A stretch of DNA of 64,000 nucleotides from Spiribacter curvatus. GTDB taxonomy: Bacteria; Pseudomonadota; Gammaproteobacteria; Nitrococcales; Nitrococcaceae. Position numbers and translations under genes: made by a program. The notes under the pieces are model-generated. The model ran no database searches, was not told where the DNA came from, and was given only the letters and a program-made list of their open reading frames with translations. The DNA is taken from positions 124,001 to 188,000 of the forward strand of contig NC_022664.1 in assembly GCF_000485905.1 (NCBI RefSeq), given 5' to 3'. Of the stretch, positions 32,563-41,655 are shown piece by piece; the first letter of the stretch is position 1; every line of letters begins with the position of its first letter.

Positions 32563-33585
32563 ATGGACATGGCCAATCGCATACTCAGACTCGCCCCCGG
32601 CGGTGGCTTCGATAACGTCAGCATCGACCACGCCGACGACCCGCCCGCGCCGGGCCACGGTGAGATGACCGTGCGGCTGCGTGCCAGTTCGCTGAACTTC
32701 CATGACTATGGCGTGGTAAAGGGGCCAATGGCACCTCGGGACGAGGCGCGCATTCCCCTGTCCGATGGCGCAGGCGATGTCGTTGCGGTCGGTCCCGGCG
32801 TCAGTGACTTTGCCGTAGGCGATGCAGTGGTCAGCACCTTCTTTCCGGACTGGATCGATGGACCCGCCATCGCCGAGGGCTTTGGCCGGACGCCGGGGGA
32901 CGGCATTGATGGCTATGCACGTGATGCCGTGACCCGCGCGGCTACCGCCTTTACGCGCATTCCCGCGGGCTGGAGTCATGCCGAGGCGGCGACGCTGACG
33001 ACGGCGGGGGTGACGGCCTGGCGGGCCTTGTTCGTCAACGGCAACCTCAAACCCGGGCAGACCGTGCTGACCCTCGGTACCGGTGGAGTGTCGATTTTCG
33101 CGCTGCAGATGGCCGTGGCGGCCGGGGCGCGGGTGATTGCCACGTCATCCAGCGATGAGAAGCTTGCCCGTCTACAGGCCATGGGCGCCGAGGCCGTCGT
33201 CAATTACCGGCAGACGCCGGAATGGGGTGATGCGGTTCGAGAGCTCACTGATGGACGCGGCGTCGATCATGTCGTTGAGGTCGGCGGTCCCGGTACGCTG
33301 CAGCAGTCAATGAAGGCCGCAGCGGTGGGTGGCCATGTCTCGCTGATCGGTGTGCTCACCGGCATCAACGGTGACTTCCCGCTGATTCAGGCATTACTGC
33401 GACAGCAGCGGCTGCAGGCGGTGCTGGTGGGTAGCCGTCGTGATCAGCAGGATCTGGTCGAGGCAATGGAGGCCACCGGGATCCGCCCGGTCGTCGACCG
33501 ACACTTCCCCCTCGACGAGCTGGTCGCGGCCTTCCAGCATGAGGAAAGCGGCGCCCACTTCGGCAAGATCTGCATCGATATCTAG
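32563..33585 (+). CDS. Zinc-independent medium-chain alcohol dehydrogenase/quinone reductase-like protein
   Basis: 340 aa NAD(P)-binding MDR enzyme. SLNFHDYGVVKG, DGAGDVVAVGPGVSDFAVGD and the Rossmann motif TLGTGGVSIFALQMAVAAG are characteristic. The catalytic and structural zinc Cys/His sets of classical ADHs are not seen, so a quinone reductase or enoyl reductase-like activity is likely. GGAGGAG precedes ATG 32563. Substrate unknown. Confidence 0.78.
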   Translation: MDMANRILRLAPGGGFDNVSIDHADDPPAPGHGEMTVRLRASSLNFHDYGVVKGPMAPRDEARIPLSDGAGDVVAVGPGVSDFAVGDAVVSTFFPDWIDGPAIAEGFGRTPGDGIDGYARDAVTRAATAFTRIPAGWSHAEAATLTTAGVTAWRALFVNGNLKPGQTVLTLGTGGVSIFALQMAVAAGARVIATSSSDEKLARLQAMGAEAVVNYRQTPEWGDAVRELTDGRGVDHVVEVGGPGTLQQSMKAAAVGGHVSLIGVLTGINGDFPLIQALLRQQRLQAVLVGSRRDQQDLVEAMEATGIRPVVDRHFPLDELVAAFQHEESGAHFGKICIDI

Positions 33586-33608
33586 ACTAGACCTCCACGG
33601 TCTGACCG

Positions 33609-34277
33609 ATGTGCGGACGCTTCGACCTCCATGCCCGTCCCGATGGGGTCGCCCGATCGATCGGGGCGACAGCCGCCGAGCCAGAGTTGACCTCGGCGTG
33701 GGGCTATAACATCACGCCCGGTCGATCCATCCTGACGGTGTACGCGGGTTCATCACCGCAAGAGCCGGTGCTGGGCCTTGGCTGGTGGGGCTTTCGCCCA
33801 CAATGGGCGGGGGATGATGCACCGGCGCCCATCAATGCCCGGGCGGAAAAGGTGGCATCGTCACGGTATTTCCGGGATTCATTCGCCCACCGCCGCTGCC
33901 TGATACCGGCCAATGGCTGGTTCGAGTGGCAGCCGACGTCGAGCGGTAAACAACCCTGGTACGTCAGCGCGGCAGATGCGCCGCTGATCTTCTACGCCGG
34001 CCTATGGGCCGACTCGGATCAGGCTCCGGGCCGCTGCTGTGCGATCATCACCGAGCCGGCCCGTGGTATCGCCGAGACGATCCACCCGCGCATGCCATTG
34101 GTACTGGCGCCCGAGGCCATCACGGCCTGGCTTGATCCGTCACTGACTACCCGCCCGGCGATCCGGCGGTCGGTTCAGCGGATCGATCCGGCCAGGCTCA
34201 CCGCCTGGCCGGTCTCGTCCCGCGTCAATCGACCCAGCGAGGACGATGCAACGCTCATCGAGCCCGTTGAGGGCTGA
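33609..34277 (+). CDS. yedK: SRAP-family abasic-site processing protein (YedK/HMCES)
   Basis: 222 aa. MCGRF gives the Cys2 that forms a thiazolidine crosslink with abasic sites in single-stranded DNA. NARAEKV, the catalytic Glu in ANGWFEWQ, and the His in IHPRMPLVL complete the active site. It protects abasic sites at stalled replication forks. Monocistronic or read with the preceding oxidoreductase (23 bp gap). It ends 3 bp from the convergent BCCT1 end. Confidence 0.9.
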   Translation: MCGRFDLHARPDGVARSIGATAAEPELTSAWGYNITPGRSILTVYAGSSPQEPVLGLGWWGFRPQWAGDDAPAPINARAEKVASSRYFRDSFAHRRCLIPANGWFEWQPTSSGKQPWYVSAADAPLIFYAGLWADSDQAPGRCCAIITEPARGIAETIHPRMPLVLAPEAITAWLDPSLTTRPAIRRSVQRIDPARLTAWPVSSRVNRPSEDDATLIEPVEG

Positions 34278-34280
34278 TGC

Positions 34281-35848
34281 TCAGCGCACCAGCCCCTGCT
34301 CGCGGGCCATGGCATAGGCGGCTTTTGGCCCGGTCCACAGCGACGGTAGCAGGACCAGTGAGACCGGGATGGCGGTGACCACGATGAACTGCTGCAGCGC
34401 GGAGATCTGGCCGGCCCCCATGTAGAGCAGGATGGCGGCCATCACTGCCAGAGTGATGCCCCAGAACGCCCGCACCACGGTGCTTGGCCGGTCATGGCCG
34501 GTGGCCACCATGGAGATGGTGTAGCTCATGGAATCACCGGTTGTGGCCACGAAGATGGTGGTGAGCAGGAGGATGGCGGCGGCCATGAGCGAGCCAAGGG
34601 GCAGGGCCTCGGCGACGGTCAGGGTGGCGACATCGAACTGGAAGTTGGTCAGCGCCTCGGCGAGGTCGATGCTGCCATTGAGCTGGTAGAAGATCCCCGA
34701 GCCGCCGAGCAGCGTGAACCACACGGTGGTGGCGATGGGGGCGGCGACGCAGACGGCGAGGATCATCTCGCGCACCGTGCGGCCGCGCGAGATACGGGCG
34801 ACGAACAGCGCCATCAGCGGCCCGTAGCCGATGAACCAGGCGAAGAAGAACACCGTCCACCACTTCATCCACCACTCCGGCGCGGTCTGGGTGGTCATGG
34901 TGGCCATGGCGAGGAAGTTGCCCAGATAGGCGCCCATGCCCTGGGTGTAGGCATCGATGAGGAACAGCGTGGGCCCGAACAGCAGGATGATGGCGCCGAT
35001 GGCGAGTGCGAGATAGACGTTGAAGCGGCTGAGCAGCTGGATGCCGCGATGGATGCCGCTCACGGCCGAGGAGACATAGATCATGCCCAGCACCACGAGC
35101 ACCGCGAGCTGGGTGCCGTAGCCATCGGAGAAGCCGAACAGCACGCTGCCGCCATAGGCGACCTGGGTGGCGAGAAAGCCGATGGGCCCGACGGTCCCCG
35201 CCACCACGGCGATCACGCACACGGCATCGAGAGCCGCCGATGGCGCCGTGCATGACCCGATCACCGAACACGGGTAGAGCAGGGTGCGCGGCTGCAGCGG
35301 CAGGCCCCTGACATAGTGCGCGTGCACCAGCACCAGGCTGGTCAGCCCGCCGAGCACCGCCCAGGCGAGAAAGCCCCAGTGCATGAACGACTGCGCGAGC
35401 GCCCCGCGGATGGCCTCGACCGTGCCGGTCTCGGTTCAAAGGCGGGCGGCGTCGGGCGATGAAGTGATAGACCGGTTCGCCGGCGGCGAGAACACGCCAC
35501 CGCCGGCGAGCAGGGGCACATGATGATCGCCAGCCAGCGGAAGGTGCTCATCTCGGGCTTGTCGAGATCACCCATGACCGCCCCGCCCGCCGGCGAGATC
35601 GCCACCCCGAGGGCGATGACGAAGGTCAGCAGCAGCAGGAGCTGGAAGTATGAGCCGAGATACTTGGCCGTCCAGGCAAACCCGCTGCCCACGAGCTGAC
35701 TGACCAGATCGACGTCGAAGATGGACAGACCAACGAATAGCAGGATGAACCCGGCACTGAGGCCGAGCACCCATGGATCGCCGAAGGTCTCACCGATGTT
35801 TGATGCCGGGGGCGCCTGAGTCCGGCGCTGATCGTTATCGATGCTCAT
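34281..35848 (-). pseudogene. BCCT-family transporter (BCCT1), frameshifted
   Basis: About 520 codons for a betaine/choline/carnitine-type osmolyte transporter. The 5' part (MSIDNDQRRTQAPPASNIGE, then TFGDPWVLGLSAGFILLFVG to FRWLAIIMC) reads from 35848. The 3' part begins in another frame at MHWGFLAWAVLGG (35384) and runs through WWMKWWTVFFFAWF and ARISRGRTVRE to AMAREQGLVR. Between about 35430 and 35525 the recognisable peptide LLAGGG, AAGEPVYHFIA, PPAFE and ETGTVEAIRGALAQS switches frame four times, each explained by one missing base. Both flanks are intact, so this is either a fresh pseudogene or a local consensus error. Segments are duplicated at 45.5 and 61.1 kb. It follows the dipeptidase gene by 42 bp. 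Confidence 0.8.
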
Positions 35849-35890
35849 GCTCTCTCTCCTGATCGTTCCATTGGGTATTGTCGGTTTTGG

Positions 35891-36877
35891 TCAGCCCTGG
35901 GGTTGCAATGCCCCGTCAAGGAAGCGTCGCCAGTTCCCGCCGATCAAGGCGTCGACTTCCGGTGACGAAAAGCCTCGTTTCTCGAGCCCCTGCTCGATGT
36001 TGGGGAAGTCAGCGGCTCCCCGTAGCCAGCCGAGTGGCGCGGGCCAGTCGGGCTGATCGGCCGAGCCCTCGCCGTAATCCATGACCCGGGCCCAATGGCC
36101 GTTCCGCATCCACGAGAGCACCTCGATCGGCTGGTCCTGACAGAGGTCGGTGCCGATGGCGAGATGCGATACGCCCATGACGTCCACGGCCCGCGCGACC
36201 ATTTCGGTGAACGCCTCGAGGGTGGTGTCCGAACGGGCGGGCAGATGGAAGGGATAGCAACTGAACCCCATCAGACCGCCACTCTCCGCCAGCGCTCGCA
36301 TGACCCGTTCGGATTTGTTGCGCGGGGTGTCGCGGACCGACTGCGGATTCGCGTGGGACACAACGGTCGGGCGGCTCGAATACTCAATCGCCTCGAGCGT
36401 CGAGCGCTCTGCGGTGTGCGAGGTGTCCACAACCATGCCAACGCGGTTCATCTCACGGATGGCCTCGCGGCCGAAGCGGGAGAGACCACTGTCATCATCC
36501 TCGAGATAACCGCTGCACAGCAGCGACTGATTGTTATAGGAGAGCTGCATGATGTGCACATCGAGCTGCTTGAACACCGATACAAGATCGATCGAGTCCT
36601 CGATGGGCGAGCAGTTCTGGAGCCCGAGGATGATCCCGGTGCGCCCGCTGGCCTTCGCCCGGTCGATATCCGCCGCCGTTCGTATCGGCATGATCAGATC
36701 GGCATGCGCCTCGAAGCGCCGGTGCCAGGCGCCGATGTTGGCCATGAGTTCGCGGGCACTCTCCCAGTACGCGGCGGTGACGTGCACGGCATCCAGCCCC
36801 GCGGCCCGCATTTCCTCAAAGATCGCGCGGCTCCAGTTGCTGTACTGGAGCCCGTCGATGCGCACTCGTTCTGCCAT
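35891..36877 (-). CDS. Membrane dipeptidase family M19, betaine-pathway type
   Basis: 328 aa from ATG 36877. RIDGLQYSNWSR is at the start (in place of the usual DGHxD of renal dipeptidase), with GLQNCSPIEDSI, LSYNNQSLLCSGYLE, the metal ligands in VDTSHTAERST and VSHANPQSVRDT, and LAIGTDLC. This variant resembles the dipeptidase-like gene encoded with glycine-betaine/dimethylglycine catabolism in Pseudomonas, from memory. It lies directly upstream of BCCT1 on the same strand, which supports a role in osmolyte uptake and use. Its true substrate is unknown. Confidence 0.75.
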   Translation of the reverse strand: MAERVRIDGLQYSNWSRAIFEEMRAAGLDAVHVTAAYWESARELMANIGAWHRRFEAHADLIMPIRTAADIDRAKASGRTGIILGLQNCSPIEDSIDLVSVFKQLDVHIMQLSYNNQSLLCSGYLEDDDSGLSRFGREAIREMNRVGMVVDTSHTAERSTLEAIEYSSRPTVVSHANPQSVRDTPRNKSERVMRALAESGGLMGFSCYPFHLPARSDTTLEAFTEMVARAVDVMGVSHLAIGTDLCQDQPIEVLSWMRNGHWARVMDYGEGSADQPDWPAPLGWLRGAADFPNIEQGLEKRGFSSPEVDALIGGNWRRFLDGALQPQG

Positions 36878-36910
36878 GTCCCCGGCCCTCGGGGGAGCCG
36901 CACCGGCGGG

Positions 36911-37819
36911 GTGGCGCTGCGCGCTCACGTCAAGGCCGCCGGCATCAACCTGACCGGTAATACCAGCCATGGCTTTCGTGTTTCCACTCGGCTGGCGAGG
37001 AACACCCAGGTCGCCATGCAGAACGGCCGGTTTGTGCTCCGGGGTCGATACGGGCCTGATGTCGCCAAGGTAAACCTCTCCAAAAGCGGCGTGAGTGTCT
37101 CGAGCAAGGTCGGGCTCGGCACCATCAACTGGCTGCGGCCGGGCGCCTCGTCGGCAAAGTTCGCGGGCGTGCAGTTCCGTGGCCAGAAAGCGGCGGCTGC
37201 CAATGGAATCTACCTGGCGCTGATGGGGTTGGCGAGCCTGACTCGGGGATTCTTCCGCCTCGCGGCGTGGGGCATCCGGTTAATGGCCAGTGCCCTGCAA
37301 TGGGCCGTCGGGCGCTGGCAGCAGGCCCGCCAGGCCCGGGAGCGCATTGAGGTGGATACGGGCACCGCGGCTGCCGCCGGCGAGGCCGTGCTTGGTGCAT
37401 ACTCCATCGTCCCATCCGCCGAACCGGTCCGCGATCTGTTCGCCGCGCTCGTTTACCTCACCGCCGTCATGGGGCGGGGCGATCGGGCGCTTGATGCGGC
37501 AGTTGCTGACGCCCATGTCCCCGATAACCCATTCACGGCGGTGCTGGTTGCCGATGTCAATGCAGCGGGTAGGGTGCTCGAGCACGCCCTGGCCGATCGT
37601 CCGGCCGCCGAAGACCCCGCGGCGATCCTCGGCGTGATCCACCATCTGGCGGGCGCTTTCGCCGAGCGCGTCGATGAGGCGACCCGCACCGAGGCGGTGT
37701 TCGCCATCGATGATGCCGGCCTGGCGCTGGGGCCACGCACCATCCTGCAGGATGCGTTGCTCGACCGGCTGATCGAATCCCTCGGTGTCGAACTCCAGTT
37801 GATCGGAGAGCGGGAATGA
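36911..37819 (+). CDS. DUF4236-like N-terminus with membrane segments, unknown function
   Basis: About 302 aa from GTG 36911; ATG 37016 is an alternative start. Residues 36-70 (GRFVLRGRYGPDVAKVNLSK, SGVSVSSKVGLGT) resemble the DUF4236 beta-structure with its KSGVS signature. A hydrophobic pair follows (about 97-140) and then a helical C-terminus. The open frame extends far upstream, but that part is antisense to the dipeptidase gene and is not coding. Its stop overlaps the next ATG, so the two hypothetical genes form a unit. No function is claimed. Confidence 0.6.
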   Translation: MALRAHVKAAGINLTGNTSHGFRVSTRLARNTQVAMQNGRFVLRGRYGPDVAKVNLSKSGVSVSSKVGLGTINWLRPGASSAKFAGVQFRGQKAAAANGIYLALMGLASLTRGFFRLAAWGIRLMASALQWAVGRWQQARQARERIEVDTGTAAAAGEAVLGAYSIVPSAEPVRDLFAALVYLTAVMGRGDRALDAAVADAHVPDNPFTAVLVADVNAAGRVLEHALADRPAAEDPAAILGVIHHLAGAFAERVDEATRTEAVFAIDDAGLALGPRTILQDALLDRLIESLGVELQLIGERE

Positions 37820-38538
37820 CAGACGACCTCGGCGGCTTTGAGGCAGCGGTTCGCCTGCATGAACAGCTCCTGCGGCGTCCGGACCCACGGGCAACGGCGG
37901 CACGGCTGCACCCCGGCCGGCTTGACGCGCCAACCCGGTGGACACCCGATCTTCATCCGATACGCGCCTATCAAGCGATTGATCCCAATCGGTTGGCACT
38001 GGCGGGTTATGACGACTTTCATGCAATCGCTGATGCCCGGCTCGATGCGGCGATCGAGCGCGTTGTCGACACCGAGGGACCGCTGCATTTCGATACCCTC
38101 GCTGACCGCCTGCTGGTGGCCGCCGACGTTGGGCGGCTCGGCTCGCGCATCCGCGATCGGATCGAGGCACGCCTCGAGGTCCTGTCGGCAACCGCGCATC
38201 TGAGCCAGCGGGGCGATTTCGTAGCCCGTCCCGTGCAGTTCCTCCAGCCGTCCTATCGCGACTGGCGTGAGGCGCCGGAGAAAACCCGGCACCTCGAGGG
38301 TGTCAGTGATGAAGAGCTCATGCTGGCGCTCTTCCGGGCTGTGCTCGATGGCAACGCCAACGATGCCGAGACGGCCATGAACGCGGGCATCCATGCCATC
38401 GGATTCACGCGGCTGACCGACAACGCCCGCGAGCGGCTACAGGCCCCACTGGCGGCCCTGCGCGATGCGGGAATACTGGAAGTGGTGGGCGACGGGCTCC
38501 GCGTGGCCACGTTATCCTCCCCGCGACATGACACATGA
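37816..38538 (+). CDS. Hypothetical protein with DUF3320-like segment
   Basis: 240 aa, soluble. The stretch ERVVDTEGPLHFDTLADRLL, then GRLGSRIRDRIEARL, looks like DUF3320, a winged-helix-like unit otherwise found at the C-terminus of large superfamily I helicase-like proteins. Here it is free-standing. The rest (YRDWREAPEKTRHLEGVSDE) is unrecognised. It is coupled to the upstream DUF4236-like gene (4-bp overlap) and overlaps the downstream cation transporter by 11 bp. Confidence 0.6.
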   Translation: MTDDLGGFEAAVRLHEQLLRRPDPRATAARLHPGRLDAPTRWTPDLHPIRAYQAIDPNRLALAGYDDFHAIADARLDAAIERVVDTEGPLHFDTLADRLLVAADVGRLGSRIRDRIEARLEVLSATAHLSQRGDFVARPVQFLQPSYRDWREAPEKTRHLEGVSDEELMLALFRAVLDGNANDAETAMNAGIHAIGFTRLTDNARERLQAPLAALRDAGILEVVGDGLRVATLSSPRHDT

Positions 38539-39430
38539 TCATAGCCACGACCATAGCGCGCATTTCGATGCCCATAACCGCTCATTCGCCATCGCCGTGG
38601 TGCTCAACACGCTGTTCGTGGTGATTGAGGCGGCTTATGGCGTGATGGCCGGATCGCTCGCGCTCATCGCCGATGCCGGTCATAACCTCAGCGACGTCAT
38701 GGGGCTCACCATGGCCTGGGCGGCCAGCTGGATGGCGAGCAAGGCCGCCACCGACGATAAGACCTATGGCCTGAAAAAGACCACGATTCTGGCGGCGCTG
38801 TTCAATGCGCTGATCCTCATCGCCGCGGTCGGCGGGATCACCTGGGAGGCCGTGCGACGGCTGGCTGATCCGGCTGATGTCGCCGGTCTCACCGTTATCG
38901 GGGTGGCGGCCATCGGGGTGGTGATCAACGCCATTACCATGCTGCTGTTCCTTAAGGGTCAGCGGGGAGATATCAATATCCGCGGGGCGTTTCTGCACAT
39001 GGCTGCCGATACGGCGGTATCGGTTGGCGTTGTGGTCTCCGGCACGGTGCTGGTGCTGACCGGGCTCGCCTGGATCGACCCCGTGGTGAGCCTCGTCATT
39101 GCGGCGGTGATCTTCATCGGCACCTGGCAGCTGCTCAAGGATTCGCTGGCGCTTGCCATCGACGCCGTACCCCGGGGCATTGATCCAGCCGCGGTCCGGG
39201 CCCGGCTCGAGGCGCTGCCCGGTGTGAACTCCGCCCATCATCTACATATCTGGGCGCTCAGCACGACCGAGAACGCGCTCACCGTTCATCTCGTCAAACC
39301 CGATCCCGAGGGCGACGACACGCTCATCAACGAGGCTTCAGCCATGCTGGCCGCGGACTTCAACATCCAGCACACCACCATCCAGTACGAACGCGACCAT
39401 CAACAGTGCCCGACCGGTAGCGGTTGTTGA
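38528..39430 (+). CDS. Cation diffusion facilitator (Zn/Co/Cd efflux)
   Basis: 300 aa with six membrane helices. The His-rich N-terminus MTHDHSHDHSAHFDAHNRSF marks a metal-binding tail. The transport site is seen as ALIADAGHNLSDVMG (HxxxD) and LHMAADTAVSVGVV (the second helix pair). The cytoplasmic C-terminal domain has SAHHLHIWALS. It is a CzcD/ZitB-type exporter: zinc is the likeliest substrate. ATG 38528 lies inside the end of the preceding gene. Confidence 0.9.
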   Translation: MTHDHSHDHSAHFDAHNRSFAIAVVLNTLFVVIEAAYGVMAGSLALIADAGHNLSDVMGLTMAWAASWMASKAATDDKTYGLKKTTILAALFNALILIAAVGGITWEAVRRLADPADVAGLTVIGVAAIGVVINAITMLLFLKGQRGDINIRGAFLHMAADTAVSVGVVVSGTVLVLTGLAWIDPVVSLVIAAVIFIGTWQLLKDSLALAIDAVPRGIDPAAVRARLEALPGVNSAHHLHIWALSTTENALTVHLVKPDPEGDDTLINEASAMLAADFNIQHTTIQYERDHQQCPTGSGC

Positions 39431-39447
39431 GTGGTAGCGTGGCAGCC

Positions 39448-40119
39448 ATGAAGCCGATACTCGTTTTCGACGTCAATGAGACGCTACTGGATCTGACAAC
39501 GCTCGAGCCCCTGTTCGAGCGCTGCCTGGGTGATCGTCACGCCATGCGTGACTGGTTCGCGGAACTGATCCTCTACTCCCAGACCGTCACGCTCGCGGGG
39601 CACTATATGCCGCTCGACGAGCTGGCGGTCGCGACCCTTCGCATGCGCGCCGAGGTCGTGGGGGCTCGACCGGCAACCGCGGATGAACAGGCACTGGGTG
39701 AGTTGATCCGCTCCATGCCAGCCCATCCGGATGTGGTCCCGGCACTCGATCGCCTGCGGGTGGGCGGATTCCGGCTGGTGACGCTGACCAACTCGCCGCC
39801 GTCCGCATCCCCGACGCCGCTCGAGCGGGCGGGGATCGCCGAATACTTTGAGGCACATTACAGCGTCCATCCCGTGGGGCAATTCAAGCCCGCGCCGGCC
39901 TGCTACCGCCAGGTGGCATCGGCACTGGGCGTGCCGATGCGGGATCTATGTCTGGTGGCCTGCCACGGCTGGGATACGATCGGTGCCCAGGCGGCGGGCT
40001 GTCAGGCCGCGTTCGTCAAGCGCGCGGGCAATGCCGAGATCCGCCTCGCGGATCTGCCCCGGCCCGACTTCGTCGCCGATGATCTCGGGACGCTGGCAGA
40101 AACGCTGATCGCGGCCTGA
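39448..40119 (+). CDS. Haloacid dehalogenase type II-like HAD hydrolase
   Basis: 223 aa. FDVNETLLD is the HAD motif I with the nucleophilic Asp, VTLTNSPPSASP motif II, FKPAPACYR motif III, and ACHGWDTIGAQAAG motif IV. The pattern matches (S)-2-haloacid dehalogenase type II, but many members have other substrates. The gene follows the cation exporter by 17 bp. Confidence 0.82.
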   Translation: MKPILVFDVNETLLDLTTLEPLFERCLGDRHAMRDWFAELILYSQTVTLAGHYMPLDELAVATLRMRAEVVGARPATADEQALGELIRSMPAHPDVVPALDRLRVGGFRLVTLTNSPPSASPTPLERAGIAEYFEAHYSVHPVGQFKPAPACYRQVASALGVPMRDLCLVACHGWDTIGAQAAGCQAAFVKRAGNAEIRLADLPRPDFVADDLGTLAETLIAA

Positions 40120-40133
40120 GCGATCCCCGGAAC

Positions 40134-41033
40134 CTAGTCCCTGGCGCTCGCCGGTTCGGCGCGCATCGTATCGATCGCGGCGATATGCGCCGGCCCGATC
40201 TCGCAGCACCCGCCCACAAGCGTGGCACCCGCATGGATCCAATCCCTGACATGGGCGGCGTAAGCGGCGGGCGTAAGCTCCTCACGGGCGGTCAGAGCGT
40301 CCACCGTGCCACCCGGCTGGAGATCCGCAGCCGCGGCAAAGCCATTGGCATAGGCGCCGAACGGCACCCCAGTCGCCGCCAGATCCCCCATGGCGTGGCT
40401 GACGGCCTCCGGCGCGGAGCAGTTGACCAGCACCGCCTCGGCCCCGGCACCGACGACGGCTCGGGCCGCGTCCGCCAGTGCCTCGCCCGAGCGTAATTGC
40501 TGGCCGTTCCGGTCATCCACCGTGAACGCCACCCAGACCGGGCGGTCGCTCTCCCGCGCGGCCCGCGTTGCGGCAACGGCCTCACGGGTGAGGGTCATGG
40601 TCTCGGCGATGAAAAGCTCAACGCCACTCGCCTGTGCGGATACGATATGGCGATAGTCACGCAGGCATGTCTCATCATCGGGGACGACCTCGGCGTGGTA
40701 ACTGGCGACCAGCGGCGGCAGACAGCCCGCGATGCGGACCGGCCGAGCGGCTTCGTTGCGCGCTCGATGGGCCGCCTCCAGCGCCGCCGCATGGAGCGGC
40801 GCGAACCAGTCAGGCTGTCCATCGCGGGCGAGTCGCGGTGGGGTCGCGACGTAGGTATTGGTGGTGATGACCTCCGCCCCTGCGGCGATGAAATCGCGAT
40901 GGGCCGCTGTGACGAGCGCTGGTTCGTCGAGCATGACCTGCGCCGACCAGAGCGGGGAAGCGGGCTGCTGGCTGCGCCGGCGGAGCTCCTGTCCCATGCC
41001 GCCGTCAAGGAGGATCAATGTGCTGTTGTCCAA
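40134..41033 (-). CDS. Homocysteine S-methyltransferase family protein
   Basis: 299 aa. LLDGGMGQELRRR is at the N-terminus and the zinc ligands are in VNCSAPEAVS and VGGCCEIGP. It is a methyltransferase using S-methylmethionine or a betaine-like donor to make methionine (MmuM/YitJ type). With osmolyte genes close by, a betaine-dependent role is conceivable but not shown. It converges with the HAD gene with 14 bp between. Confidence 0.85.
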   Translation of the reverse strand: MDNSTLILLDGGMGQELRRRSQQPASPLWSAQVMLDEPALVTAAHRDFIAAGAEVITTNTYVATPPRLARDGQPDWFAPLHAAALEAAHRARNEAARPVRIAGCLPPLVASYHAEVVPDDETCLRDYRHIVSAQASGVELFIAETMTLTREAVAATRAARESDRPVWVAFTVDDRNGQQLRSGEALADAARAVVGAGAEAVLVNCSAPEAVSHAMGDLAATGVPFGAYANGFAAAADLQPGGTVDALTAREELTPAAYAAHVRDWIHAGATLVGGCCEIGPAHIAAIDTMRAEPASARD

Positions 41034-41161
41034 TGGGCTGCTTCCGTATTGAGGATATGTCAGTTGCTCGGACAGCCTGTGGACGCGGAAGTTGAAGCGC
41101 CAACCACCAGAATCCGTCGCCTGCTGTTGCCGGTGCGCATCCGGCAGTTAGACTCGCCGCC

Positions 41162-41644
41162 ATGGTGGATACTCCAAAAGCGGATCGGATCACTCAACGT
41201 CTCTGGGTCGATGCCGATGCCTGTCCGGTCGCCGTTCGCGAAATCCTGTTTCGGGCGGCGAAGAGAACCGGCGTGAGGCTCACCTTGATCGCCAACCAAC
41301 CGATCCAAACGCCACCTTCGCCCCTCATTGATACCGTGAAGGTCGCTTCAGGCTTTGATGTGGCCGATGACGAAATCGTCCGCCGGGTGAGCGCCGGCGA
41401 TCTGGTGGTGACGGGTGATATCCCACTGGCCGCAGAGGTGATTGATCGGGATGCGGTTGTGCTGACGCCCCGGGGTGAGGCGCAGACCCGTGAGAATATC
41501 CGCGCCCGGCTGCAGATGCGTGATTTCATGGAAACCCTGCGCAGCAGCGGCATCCATACCGGAGGGCCGGCAGGCCTGACGGCCGCCGATCGTAAACGCT
41601 TCGCGGATGCCCTGGATCGCTATCTCGCGCAGCTTCGGCCCTGA
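41162..41644 (+). CDS. YaiI/YqxD family protein (DUF188)
   Basis: 160 aa. [20 protein letters not shown] opens the family, followed by [20 protein letters not shown] and [20 protein letters not shown]. This is a PIN-like, possibly nuclease-related fold of unknown substrate. Intact conserved motifs and standard length. It begins 128 bp from the divergent methyltransferase and ends 11 bp before the MFS gene. Confidence 0.88.
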   Translation: MVDTPKADRITQRLWVDADACPVAVREILFRAAKRTGVRLTLIANQPIQTPPSPLIDTVKVASGFDVADDEIVRRVSAGDLVVTGDIPLAAEVIDRDAVVLTPRGEAQTRENIRARLQMRDFMETLRSSGIHTGGPAGLTAADRKRFADALDRYLAQLRP

Positions 41645-41655
41645 GGTGAGCGCTC

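Noticed and set aside
34534-35439. Alternative 301-codon frame overlapping BCCT1
   Set aside because: It is rich in Arg and His from out-of-frame reading of BCCT code and has no family similarity.
36095-36910. Upstream extension of the DUF4236-like frame to 574 codons
   Set aside because: The first 816 bases are antisense to the conserved dipeptidase and look like its shadow. Protein-like sequence begins only after about 36911.
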